The notes: generated by a model not told the origin, from the letters alone. 32,664 nucleotides of DNA from Bacteroidota bacterium (GCA_016213405.1 JACRAM010000009.1:1-32664); one strand, 5' to 3'. Counted from the first letter of the stretch, positions 17,016 to 25,538 are shown. Numbers and translations are program-made.

Positions 17016-17654
17016 TCAGAAATCTATTTTGTAAATATTATCCATCTCGGAATCATCCCGAACCGTCACATTCATATCTTTTATTAATCCGTTGCTCACA
17101 TCATACACCCATCCGTGCACATGCGGACGTTTATGCTTTTCCCAAGAACTTTGAATACTGGAAGTCTTGCATAAATTATATACCTGCTCAATAATATTTA
17201 ATTCAGTTAACCTCCTGTCTCGTTCCTCTAAATTTGTAATTGCGTCCAGTTCTTTTTGATGAAGACGGTAGACATCTTTAATATTGCGGAGCCAGTTATC
17301 AATCATTCCGCCATAATGCTTGTTGCCCAATGCCGCTTTAATGCCGCCACAATGGTAATGCCCGCAGACGATTACATGTTTTACTTCAAGAATAGTTACG
17401 GCATAGTCCAATACGCTCAGTAAATTGGCATCCGTATGATCCACAACGTTAGCGATGTTGCGGTGAACAAATACTTCACCTGATTTTGTTCCGGTTATTT
17501 CATTGGCAGGAACCCGACTGTCCGAACAGCCAATCCACAACACGCCCGGGCTTTGTCCTTTTGCCAGATCGCTGAAGAAATCAGGACTTTCTTTTATTTT
17601 TTTTGCAACCCAGTCTTTGTTGCCTTGCAGAAGTTTTTGATAAAGTTGTTCCAT
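17016..17654 (-). CDS. Beta-carbonic anhydrase (downstream tandem copy)
   Basis: It interconverts CO2 and bicarbonate with a zinc ion. The 212-residue product has the zinc ligands Cys43 (IGCSDSRVP), His99 and Cys102 (GHYHCGG), and the Asp45-Arg47 dyad. The residue between Tyr100 and Cys102 is His where the upstream copy has Gly. There is no signal peptide, so it should be cytoplasmic. It lies 9 nt downstream of the second carbonic anhydrase gene, and the two clearly arose by tandem duplication. The ATG at 17654 is preceded by the upstream gene's stop, so they are probably co-translated. Confidence 0.95.
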   Translation of the reverse strand: MEQLYQKLLQGNKDWVAKKIKESPDFFSDLAKGQSPGVLWIGCSDSRVPANEITGTKSGEVFVHRNIANVVDHTDANLLSVLDYAVTILEVKHVIVCGHYHCGGIKAALGNKHYGGMIDNWLRNIKDVYRLHQKELDAITNLEERDRRLTELNIIEQVYNLCKTSSIQSSWEKHKRPHVHGWVYDVSNGLIKDMNVTVRDDSEMDNIYKIDF

Positions 17655-17663
17655 AAAAATATT

Positions 17664-18317
17664 TTATAAATGATCAGGTACTGAAAAATCATATTTGTAA
17701 ATCTTATGCATCTCCTCATTGCTTCGTAAAGTTATACCCAAATCTTTTATCAATCCGGTTGAAATATCATCCACCCAACCGTGCACATGCGGATGTTTTT
17801 GAAGTTTCCATGCATTCTGAATGATGGATGTCTTGCACAGATTTCGCACTTGTTCTCTTACATTGAGTTCCACCAAACGTTTTCCCCGTTCTGTTATATC
17901 GCTGATGCTGTCCAGTTCTTTTTCATGAAGCAAATACACATCCTTGATATTTCTGAGCCAGTTGTCGAGCAGACCGAATGTCATACTACTCATTGCCGCT
18001 TTGATGCCTCCGCAACCGTAGTGCCCGCACACGATTACGTGTGTTACTCCGAGAATGTTCACCGAATAATCAAGTACGCTGAGCAAATTAATATCGGAGT
18101 GGACGACCATGTTGGCGATGTTGCGTTGCACAAATAATTCGCCCGGATGCGTACGCGTAACCTCATTCGGAGGCACACGGCTGTCGGAACAACCGATCCA
18201 CAGCGCGAGCGGATGCTGAGGTTGCGAAAGCATTTTGAAATATCCGGAATCTTCTGAAAGTTTTTGCGCCACCCATTCCTTATTTCCGCGCAAAAGTTTT
18301 TGATCAAATTTTTCCAT
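17664..18317 (-). CDS. Beta-carbonic anhydrase (upstream tandem copy)
   Basis: The 217-residue product aligns without gaps over its first 100 residues with its neighbour. It has zinc ligands Cys43, His99 and Cys102 (IGCSDSRVP, GHYGCGG) and Asp45-Arg47, so it should be a working enzyme. It begins 2 nt after the thiD stop and ends 9 nt before the next carbonic anhydrase, so transcription and translation with thiD are likely coupled. The two paralogs differ mainly in the helical part after residue 105 and in the C-terminal tail, SVPDHL here. Why a duplicated carbonic anhydrase lies between thiD and thiE is not evident. Confidence 0.95.
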   Translation of the reverse strand: MEKFDQKLLRGNKEWVAQKLSEDSGYFKMLSQPQHPLALWIGCSDSRVPPNEVTRTHPGELFVQRNIANMVVHSDINLLSVLDYSVNILGVTHVIVCGHYGCGGIKAAMSSMTFGLLDNWLRNIKDVYLLHEKELDSISDITERGKRLVELNVREQVRNLCKTSIIQNAWKLQKHPHVHGWVDDISTGLIKDLGITLRSNEEMHKIYKYDFSVPDHL

Positions 18318-18319
18318 AG

Positions 18320-19126
18320 TCAGATTTTATGGTAACCGATTAAAGTTTTATTGCTCATTAAAAATTTTGTCACGTAATCTTTCCCTTTCAGGCAGGAACG
18401 CTGTAGGTCATTTCCATTTGCAAGATTTGCCGTGATTGCCGAAGATAATACACATCCGCTTCCGTGCTTTCCGATTTCAGAAATTTTCTTTGTGCGAAAA
18501 GGAAATATTTTGCCTTCAGTTGTAAAAAGATAATCATGTCCTTTTTTCTTTTCACTGTGACCGCCTTTGAGAAATACATTGCAGTATTTTGAAAGTTCTT
18601 TTGCGCCTTTCATTTCATCTTGCGCACCCGAAAGAATTTTTATTTCATCTGTATTAGGAGTGAGGAGATAAATATTTTTAAGAGTGGAAGTAAGCTTTTC
18701 TTTTTCAAAATTTTGGTGAATATCAAATCCGGAACTTGTTCTGATTATTGGATCCCAAAGGAGTCTTGAGTCGTTAGTCGTTAGTTTTGAGATTATTTTT
18801 TCAAGAATATCTAAACTTTGAATCATTCCAATTTTCACAAACTCAAACTTATATTTTCTTGCGAGGACTTCAATCTGTTTTATGATTTCATCTTCGCTAA
18901 TCCACTTCACTCCGTCAAATTCAGAATCGTTCTGAAAAGTTAAACCGGTTACAACTCCCATGCCCTGAACTTTGTGCTGTTCAAAGGTTTTGATATCGGC
19001 AAGAACGCCTGCTCCACCGCTGGGATCAAAACCTGCAATGCTTAATACGGTTGGTCGTGCTTTCAAGATTTTTGAATATCGAATATCGAACAAGGAATTA
19101 TGAATGCCGAAGTATTTCAACTCCAT
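18320..19126 (-). CDS. thiD: Hydroxymethylpyrimidine/phosphomethylpyrimidine kinase
   Basis: ThiD phosphorylates HMP and HMP-P to HMP-PP for thiamine synthesis. The ribokinase-like fold is shown by SIAGFDPSGGAGVLADIKTF near the N-terminus, VVTGLTFQND, a PNTDEI segment, and the C-terminal anion hole KHGSGCVLSSAI. The product has 268 residues. Its first 22 residues (MELKYFGIHNSLFDIRYSKI and on) precede the family start and are encoded by a dispersed repeat that overlaps the upstream gene's end by 29 nt. No better ATG exists before the conserved core, so this extension is probably translated unless a non-ATG start is used. Confidence 0.93.
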   Translation of the reverse strand: MELKYFGIHNSLFDIRYSKILKARPTVLSIAGFDPSGGAGVLADIKTFEQHKVQGMGVVTGLTFQNDSEFDGVKWISEDEIIKQIEVLARKYKFEFVKIGMIQSLDILEKIISKLTTNDSRLLWDPIIRTSSGFDIHQNFEKEKLTSTLKNIYLLTPNTDEIKILSGAQDEMKGAKELSKYCNVFLKGGHSEKKKGHDYLFTTEGKIFPFRTKKISEIGKHGSGCVLSSAITANLANGNDLQRSCLKGKDYVTKFLMSNKTLIGYHKI

Positions 19127-19160
19127 TATTCGGTATTCCTTGTTCAGTATTCATTATTTG
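19063..19160. repeat. GAATATCGAA-type dispersed repeat at the tenI-thiD overlap
   Basis: GAATATC is repeated in tandem near 19075-19088, and AACAAGGAAT (19089-19098) is the exact complement of ATTCCTTGTT (19135-19144). The element codes for the last residues of the tenI-like gene and the first residues of ThiD, including FDIRYS. Such FDIRYS-type repeats are, from memory, common between bacterial genes. Confidence 0.55.
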
Positions 19161-19667
19161 CTTTTGTATTATTTTAAATTTCTCTATCGGATTTGTGCTG
19201 TTCCAGATTGCTCCGAGAACGGCAACTCCTGCAAAACCAAGTTCACGGCAGGTTTCAATTTTGCCCTCGTCAATTCCGCCAAGGGCAATAGGAGCCCATC
19301 CCAAACCCTTCCCCATGGGAAGGGCTTTTTGTTTTTGCAGAAATGATTTTACTTCCTGCAAGTCGAACTTTGATTTGTATCCTGTTTTAGAAATGCTGTC
19401 AAATATTGGCGAGAGAAAAAATAAATCTCCCCTCCCTTGGGGAGGGGAAGGGGGTGGGCTCAATGAATGGAATTTTGAAAAATCGGAATGCAAAAAGATT
19501 TTGTTCTGGTGCTTTGTAGAAATTTGCTGAATGAAATCTTTAATTTCTTCTTTTGAAAAAGAAGGTTTGTGGATTTGAAACATTTCCAGTCCTTCTTCGA
19601 GCAAAGAATTTATGATCTCGTGTTCGTTGGGAGCAGGTGCGGGCAAGGAGATGACGATGAGTTTCAT
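19098..19667 (-). CDS. ThiE/TenI-like thiamine-phosphate-synthase-superfamily protein with palindromic inserts, probably degraded
   Basis: The 189-residue product begins and ends like a Bacteroidota TenI/ThiE-like protein: MKLIVISLPAP, EGLEMFQIHKPSFSKEEI and FLHSDF at the front, then FFLSPIFDSISKTGYKS, PIALGGIDEGKIETC and GFAGVAVLGAIWNS at the back. The middle of the barrel, where the family has its phosphate-contacting strands (about 50 residues), is missing. In its place is SLSPPPSPPQGRG, encoded by a palindromic repeat. A second palindrome adds LPMGKGLGWA just before PIALGG. The frame is intact, but loss of central strands makes activity doubtful. It precedes thiD with a 29-nt overlap, and its end lies in another repeat. 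Confidence 0.75.
   Translation of the reverse strand: MKLIVISLPAPAPNEHEIINSLLEEGLEMFQIHKPSFSKEEIKDFIQQISTKHQNKIFLHSDFSKFHSLSPPPSPPQGRGDLFFLSPIFDSISKTGYKSKFDLQEVKSFLQKQKALPMGKGLGWAPIALGGIDEGKIETCRELGFAGVAVLGAIWNSTNPIEKFKIIQKQIMNTEQGIPNNGVEILRHS
19306..19324. repeat. GC-rich palindromic mini-element, copy 2 (inside tenI-like gene)
   Basis: CCCTTCCC (19306-19313) and GGGAAGGG (19317-19324) form an 8-bp stem with loop CAT. In frame it encodes LPMGKGLGWA within the tenI-like gene. Confidence 0.75.
19427..19460. repeat. GC-rich palindromic mini-element, copy 3 (inside tenI-like gene)
   Basis: CCCCTCCC (19429-19436) and GGGAGGGG (19440-19447) pair around TTG, followed by GGGGGTGGG as in copy 1. 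It encodes SLSPPPSPPQGRG and replaces the middle of the protein. Confidence 0.8.
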
Positions 19668-19702
19668 TGTTCTCTGCTATTTTGCCGATTCAATTTCCTT
19701 CC

Positions 19703-19912
19703 TTTTTATAACAAAAGCGTTCTCTTTTGTAGCAAGAGCAATCCCTTTTGTAACAAAATCGTTCCCTTTTGTAGCAAGAGCAATCCCTTTTGTAACAAAA
19801 TCGTTCCCTTTTGTAGCAAGAGCAATCCCTTTTGTAGCAAAAGCCTTCCCTTTTGTAGCAGGAGCGTTCCCTTTTGTAGCAAAAGCCTTCCATTTTGTAA
19901 CAAACCGGGATG
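19703..19912. repeat. Ten exact 21-bp tandem units (CTTTTGTAGCAAGAGC type)
   Basis: Units start at 19703, 19724, 19745, 19766, 19787, 19808, 19829, 19850, 19871 and 19892, with no length change. Each is CTTTTGTAGCAAGAGC plus a five-base tail, AATCC or a variant; TAGCAA alternates with TAACAA in the middle copies. It lies in the 328-nt gap between the phosphatase and the tenI-like gene. Read on the minus strand it gives a Lys/Gly/Ala heptad repeat (ATKGIAL, ATKGNDF), but frames stay open on both strands simply because 21 is a multiple of three. Confidence 0.9.
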
Positions 19913-19995
19913 GAGTATTAGCGAAATTATGATGGCATATCGAAAATTCAGTCATTTTAATTAAAATTTTGAAATTTTAATTTGCAATATCAAGA

Positions 19996-22014
19996 TCAAA
20001 CCTTTATGCCTATCACCAGCACATCATCAACTTGTTCCAAACTTCCCCTCCAATCCTCAAATGTTTTTTCAAGAATGTTTTTCTGTTCAGCTAATGACTT
20101 ATCGCTTATCGCTAATAACTTTTCATTCAGTTGCTTGTACTTGAATTTTTTTCCTTTCGGACCGCCAAACTGGTCGGCAAAGCCATCGGTGTACAAATAC
20201 AAGGTTTGAGGTTTGAGGTCTGAAGTTTGAGATTCAACAGCCCTAAGCGTAAAAGAATTTTTTCTATCACTGAGTCCAACGGGCATGTTGTCGGTTTCGA
20301 GTTCAATTATTTTTCCATCCTGCACAAGAATAGGTGCGTTATTTGCTCCCGTGTATTCCATCTGCCTTCTGCCATTTTCCATCTTACATGTTAGTAATAT
20401 GCCATCCATTCCGTCCTGAGCGCCTTCGGAAGAAATATTTTCAATCAACCGCTGGCGAACATGATTAAAAATTTCATTGGGCTTTTCAATTCCTTTTTCT
20501 GCAATCGCCTCGTTGAGAAATGAAATGTTAAGCAAACTCATGAATGCGCCCGGAACTCCGTGACCTGTTGAATCGCACACGGCAAGATAAAATCTATTGG
20601 CTGTTTCATTGCCTACTGCCGACTGCTTACTGCCAACTGCTTCTGTTGCCCAGTAAAAATCTCCGCTTACAATATCTTTTGGTTTGAATAAAACAAAATA
20701 TTCGCCAAGGTTTTTGTCGAGCAGACTGTTTGAGGCAAGCAATGCTTTTTGTATGCGCTGTGCGTAGTTAATGCTATCGGTAATGTCTTTATTTTTTTCT
20801 TCTACTAATTTCTTTTGCTCATCTACAATGTGTTTTTGTTCTTCAATAACTGCTTTTTGCTTTTGGGTAACGCGCCAGCGGTTGAACATGAAAACCGAAA
20901 ATACTGCCACTAAGAGCAAACCCCCGATAACCGAAAACAAAAACATTTTTTGCCTGCGCTTTTCTTCATTAGTAATTGCGTCTTTCTTTTCTTGCTCTGC
21001 TTTTGCTAAGGATTCTTTTTTATCAAACTCATAATTCATTTGTGCCCGAACAGTCTTTTTTGTATTCTCATCGTTTATTAAACTGTCACGATAAAGAATA
21101 TACATTTTATAATTTTCATATGCAGATTTAAAATTACCAAGAATGCTATCTAATTTTGATAATGCTTTATAACTGTTTTTAATATTTTCCTTACTTCCTA
21201 TTTCTTCTGCGATTGTTAGTGCTTTATTTATTTGTTGCTTTGCTACATCGAATTTTTTAAGTTTTATATTAAATAACCCGAGAGCATTATAGTTGCCAGA
21301 TATTCCCTCTTTGTCTCCAATTTCTTCGAATATTTTTAATCCAGCAATTTCATTTTTTAATGCCTCGCTAACATTGCCTTGGTTTTCTAAAACTTCGGCT
21401 ATATTGCTATATGAATAAGCAACACCTTGCTTGTCTTCAATTTCCTGATATGCCTTTAAAGAGGAATGAAAGTTTTCTAATGCCTCATCAATTTTATTTT
21501 GTACGACATAGATAGTCCCAATATTTGCATAAACATCTGCAACTCCATTTTTATTATTTATTTCCATATTTATCTTTAGGGAATTGAAATAATTTTTCAA
21601 AGCTTCTGAATAATTATGCTGAACTTGATAAACAATTCCAAGAGAATTATAAATGGGTGCTATTTTTTTCTTATTGCCAACTTCTTCGTTTATTTTTAAT
21701 GAAGACAAATAGTATTTTAATGACTCTGGATAATTTCCTTGCGATAAATTAATTGAACCCAGTTTTATATAGGAATCACTTATTCCTCTTTTAAAATTTA
21801 ATCTTTCAGAAATAGTTAAAGCATTGTTGGCATTTGTTATTGCTTCCTTATACATACTGACTTTCTTAAATTCAGATGCAAGTTTATTTAGCACATCTAT
21901 TTTATTTGTATCCTCTTTTGAATTTTTAATAATAAAAAGAAGCGAATCAATTTTAAATTGCTGAGAAAAAGCAAAAAGGGGAAACAGGAGTAGTAGAAGG
22001 AAATGAGTCCTCAT
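19996..22014 (-). CDS. TPR - transmembrane - SpoIIE-family PP2C phosphatase
   Basis: A 672-residue membrane-bound signalling protein. A signal peptide (RTHFLLLLLFPLFAFS) leads to about six tetratricopeptide repeats in the periplasm (residues about 40-320, each with the SLKI/YSNIAEVLENQGN pattern). One transmembrane helix follows at about 357-377, then a coiled coil (EEQKHIVDEQKKLVEEKNKD). The cytoplasmic SpoIIE/PPM domain has CDSTGHGVPGAFMS, the GMDGILL segment, NNAPILV and YLYTDGFADQFGG. Such proteins dephosphorylate anti-sigma-factor antagonists or similar partners in response to outer signals. The start overlaps the stop of the upstream two-TM gene by 4 nt. Three inserts, GSKQSAVGNE, ESQTSDLKPQT and NGRRQMEY, match dispersed repeats. 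Confidence 0.9.
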   Translation of the reverse strand: MRTHFLLLLLFPLFAFSQQFKIDSLLFIIKNSKEDTNKIDVLNKLASEFKKVSMYKEAITNANNALTISERLNFKRGISDSYIKLGSINLSQGNYPESLKYYLSSLKINEEVGNKKKIAPIYNSLGIVYQVQHNYSEALKNYFNSLKINMEINNKNGVADVYANIGTIYVVQNKIDEALENFHSSLKAYQEIEDKQGVAYSYSNIAEVLENQGNVSEALKNEIAGLKIFEEIGDKEGISGNYNALGLFNIKLKKFDVAKQQINKALTIAEEIGSKENIKNSYKALSKLDSILGNFKSAYENYKMYILYRDSLINDENTKKTVRAQMNYEFDKKESLAKAEQEKKDAITNEEKRRQKMFLFSVIGGLLLVAVFSVFMFNRWRVTQKQKAVIEEQKHIVDEQKKLVEEKNKDITDSINYAQRIQKALLASNSLLDKNLGEYFVLFKPKDIVSGDFYWATEAVGSKQSAVGNETANRFYLAVCDSTGHGVPGAFMSLLNISFLNEAIAEKGIEKPNEIFNHVRQRLIENISSEGAQDGMDGILLTCKMENGRRQMEYTGANNAPILVQDGKIIELETDNMPVGLSDRKNSFTLRAVESQTSDLKPQTLYLYTDGFADQFGGPKGKKFKYKQLNEKLLAISDKSLAEQKNILEKTFEDWRGSLEQVDDVLVIGIKV
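20202..20234. repeat. GGTTTGAGGTCTGAAG-type repeat within the phosphatase gene
   Basis: Tandem (A)GGTTTGAG units occur in frame and encode SQTSDLKPQT between conserved parts of the SpoIIE domain. The sequence style is that of a dispersed intergenic repeat rather than family sequence. Confidence 0.5.
20355..20390. repeat. TCTGCCTTCTGCCAT repeat, copy in phosphatase gene
   Basis: TCTGCCTTCTGCCAT, followed by a CATCTTACATGTT tail, is nearly the same as at 25063-25098, 4.7 kb away. Here it is in frame and encodes NGRRQMEY. Confidence 0.75.
20610..20642. repeat. CTACTGCCGACTGC-type repeat within the phosphatase gene
   Basis: Three ACTGCC/ACTGCT units in a row encode GSKQSAVGNE in the SpoIIE domain. 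It is the third repeat type found inside this one gene. Confidence 0.5.
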
Positions 22015-22436
22015 TTAATATTTGGGTAAGTTTCTTCTTTTGATTTATTAAAATTAAATTCCACGGTGCCAATCATATGTTCACTTTCTTCATATTTGTT
22101 TATTAAATCCTTTGCTGTAATTTGTTTAGATTTGAATTTATAAAGTGCAGCATTTAAATTTTTCCAACCGTTTCTTACATTACTTGCCATTGTTTTCAAA
22201 TTAAATGCATTTATTATAGTAAAAGAAACTGTCGCGGTCGCAGCAATGATTCTAATATGACCTTCATCCACCAGACCAATAAAGGCACTTACAAAAACTG
22301 AACAGGCTACAGCTAAAAAGCCAATTAGAATTAAACCAACTGATAGCAAATTAGCACCGATTCTCCATTTTAATAAGCGGCTTTCTATTTCTTTTAAAAC
22401 ACTTTCATCAATTTTTTGAGTATTGTCTTCTGTCAT
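22011..22436 (-). CDS. Small two-TM membrane protein, SLATT-like
   Basis: The 141-residue product has an N-terminal helix, two transmembrane segments (about residues 30-55 and 61-79), and a cytoplasmic helical part with RNGWKNLNAALYKFKSKQITAKDL and YEESEHMIGTVEF. The two-helix hairpin plus the W..L..AL and Y.E.E..IG pattern resembles SLATT domains (2TM effectors linked to SMODS/SLOG systems), which are proposed pore formers. No SMODS or SLOG partner is present, and the match is by eye only. The stop overlaps the start of the phosphatase gene (ATGA type, 4 nt), so the pair is probably translationally coupled. Confidence 0.7.
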   Translation of the reverse strand: MTEDNTQKIDESVLKEIESRLLKWRIGANLLSVGLILIGFLAVACSVFVSAFIGLVDEGHIRIIAATATVSFTIINAFNLKTMASNVRNGWKNLNAALYKFKSKQITAKDLINKYEESEHMIGTVEFNFNKSKEETYPNIK

Positions 22437-22503
22437 AATAATTTTTTTTAGTTGTTGGTTATTTATTGAAGAGCATTCTTTGAAAAAACATTACTTGTTG
22501 TTT

Positions 22504-22587
22504 GCGTTAGGGATAGAAGCGGAAATCCCCTGACGCTTCGGTCAGGGATTGTAGCGAATAGCCCGACCGCGTTTCGCGGGAACGCCC
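22504..22587. repeat. Structured Bacteroidota-type element GCGTTAGGGAT...GGGAACGCCC
   Basis: An 84-nt element. GCGTT (22504-22508) pairs with AACGC (22581-22585). Inside are GGGAT/ATCCC (22510-22514 with 22525-22529), CCCTGAC/GTCAGGG (22528-22534 with 22541-22547, partly exclusive with the former) and CCGCG/CGCGG (22567-22571 with 22575-22579). The bases GAAGCGG and TGTAGCGAATAGCCCG between the stems look like conserved spacers. From memory, near-identical elements are scattered through Bacteroidota genomes. It lies in the 205-nt gap between MNT and SLATT-like genes; the rest of that gap is a GTAGACAATGGGCAGTAGAC repeat. Confidence 0.7.
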
Positions 22588-22641
22588 AAAGAAGGAAGTA
22601 GACAATGGGCAGTAGACAATAAATACAAAAAAATGAAAAAG

Positions 22642-22971
22642 TTAACATGAAATTTCTACTCCGTACTTTTTAATTTCCCAGAGCAGCGGTGACGGCTCTT
22701 TAGAGAAAAAATCTTTTGGAGAATAGGGGATGGGGTCAATGTTGGCAAATTTTACATCCCATAATTTACGGAGCAGGTATTTTCCTTCTTCGTGCGGATT
22801 AACTCCGAATTTTTCAGAGATGATGGCAATATCCACATCGCTTCCTTTGCGTTGTTTCCCGTTTGCATACGAGCCAAAGAGAATCACTTTGCTTACAGGA
22901 ATTTCATTTCTTAATACAGAAACATAATCCCTGATATGTTCAATTATTTGTTTAGAAATTTTTTCAGCCAT
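22642..22971 (-). CDS. Minimal nucleotidyltransferase (MNT/MntA-like), putative antitoxin
   Basis: The 109-residue product is a small pol-beta-type nucleotidyltransferase with GSYANGKQRKGSDVDIAI at about residues 33-50, where the Gly-Ser and two Asp (45 and 47) bind metal and nucleotide. A third acidic residue would be expected in the KFANIDPI stretch. MNT proteins pair with HEPN proteins; in characterised MntA-HepT systems the MNT protein AMPylates the HEPN toxin at a Tyr. The gene overlaps the upstream HEPN gene by 28 nt, as expected for a single module. Confidence 0.85.
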   Translation of the reverse strand: MAEKISKQIIEHIRDYVSVLRNEIPVSKVILFGSYANGKQRKGSDVDIAIISEKFGVNPHEEGKYLLRKLWDVKFANIDPIPYSPKDFFSKEPSPLLWEIKKYGVEISC

Positions 22972-23336
22972 TTTTGTAATTTTTGTGTCTGCGTAAAATA
23001 AGTATGTGTGTATTTTCCGGTCGCTCTTTTATAAAATTCCTTTTTCCATTCCGGATATCTTGCTTCAATATTAAATTCGGTGAGGTCGGCAAGCAATGTC
23101 TTTTGGTTTTCATCAAAACTAATTTCCAAACTTTTTGCAAGGGCAACAAGATTATGCGAGAAAGGAGGATGATTGCCCGTTTGCTGCATGAGCAGTGACT
23201 TAAGAATTTTTTCTACAGAAAGGTGGCACATGTACAGACAATACGGATAACGCTTTGTTTGAAACATGTGTTTAGCTGTAGTCATATCATAATCGGATAA
23301 CTCTTTCCAATGAGTGATTTGTTCTTTTGTGCTCAT
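22944..23336 (-). CDS. HEPN-domain protein (putative RNase toxin)
   Basis: The 130-residue product is all-helical, with HEPN features: HWKELSDYDMTTAKHMFQTKRY at the start, CHLSVEKILKSLL in the middle, and EARYPEWKKEF near the end. An R-X6-H motif is present (Arg104, His111), followed by Thr-Tyr (Tyr113), so HTY resembles the H-X-Y used in HepT-type RNases, though the usual spacing there is R-X4-H. Whether it is an active RNase is uncertain; many ARYP-type HEPN proteins have unproved function. It starts 21 nt after the thiC stop and overlaps the MNT gene, so it could be transcribed from the riboswitch promoter. Confidence 0.85.
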   Translation of the reverse strand: MSTKEQITHWKELSDYDMTTAKHMFQTKRYPYCLYMCHLSVEKILKSLLMQQTGNHPPFSHNLVALAKSLEISFDENQKTLLADLTEFNIEARYPEWKKEFYKRATGKYTHTYFTQTQKLQKWLKKFLNK

Positions 23337-23357
23337 GATAACAAAAATACAAAATGT

Positions 23358-25302
<1,945 letters not shown>

Positions 25303-25361
25303 AGACACTAATTTTATGAATTGACACTAATTAATTTGCGCTAATTAGTGTAATTCGTGTC
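25303..25361. repeat. CACTAATT element, copy 3 (riboswitch-thiS leader)
   Basis: The plus strand has ACACTAATTA (25324-25333) and TAATTAGTGT (25342-25351), an exact 10-bp stem with an 8-nt loop. A further GACACTAATT copy adjoins the thiS start and AATTCGTG lies at the far end. It fills the space between aptamer and thiS start codon. Confidence 0.8.
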
Positions 25362-25384
25362 AGAAAACCTAAGGAGAGAGAATA

Positions 25385-25475
25385 TTGCTTTCCCTTCGCA
25401 GGCATTACCCTGTTCAGGTTCAAAGGGTTCATCTCAGCCCTGATAGTATCGTCAGAGGCGCCCCCAAGTTTTCTG
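25385..25475 (-). promoter_or_regulatory. TPP riboswitch (THI box)
   Basis: On the minus strand the order GGGGGCGCC, then GGGCTGAGATGAACCC, then TTTGAACCTGAACAGGG, then TAATGCCTGCGAAGGGAA matches the thiamine-pyrophosphate aptamer: GGGGUGC, CUGAGA, ACCCUUUGAACCUGA, GGAUAAUGCC and AGCGNAGGGAA. It binds TPP and should repress the downstream thiS-thiC message. The stem AGAAAAC (25468-25474) with its match at 25362-25368 may extend the closing helix. The region before the thiS start is a repeat hairpin; no U-rich terminator is seen, so control may be at translation. Confidence 0.95.
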
Positions 25476-25478
25476 CTG

Positions 25479-25509
25479 CAAAGATGGAAAATAAAGGGAG
25501 AAAGCAAAA
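25479..25509 (-). promoter_or_regulatory. Promoter of the thiS-thiC transcript
   Basis: The minus strand reads TTTTG (25505-25509), an 18-nt spacer, then CATCTTTG (25479-25486), close to the Bacteroidota consensus TTTG-N18/19-TAnnTTTG. The predicted start falls a few bases before the TPP aptamer. Confidence 0.6.
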
Positions 25510-25538
25510 TCAGATTTATGAACACGTCTCACCCCCAA

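Noticed and set aside
19569-19964. Overlapping ORFs in both directions over the second 21-bp array, including the ATKG heptad ORF at 19677-19955
   Set aside because: All frames are open by period. The minus-strand ATKG ORF is well placed next to the tenI-like gene but has no independent support, so it is described only as a repeat.
25324-25351. Intrinsic terminator in the thiS leader
   Set aside because: The 10-bp stem is strong but AT-rich, and no run of U follows on the minus strand, so termination is not supported; translational control or no effect is more likely.
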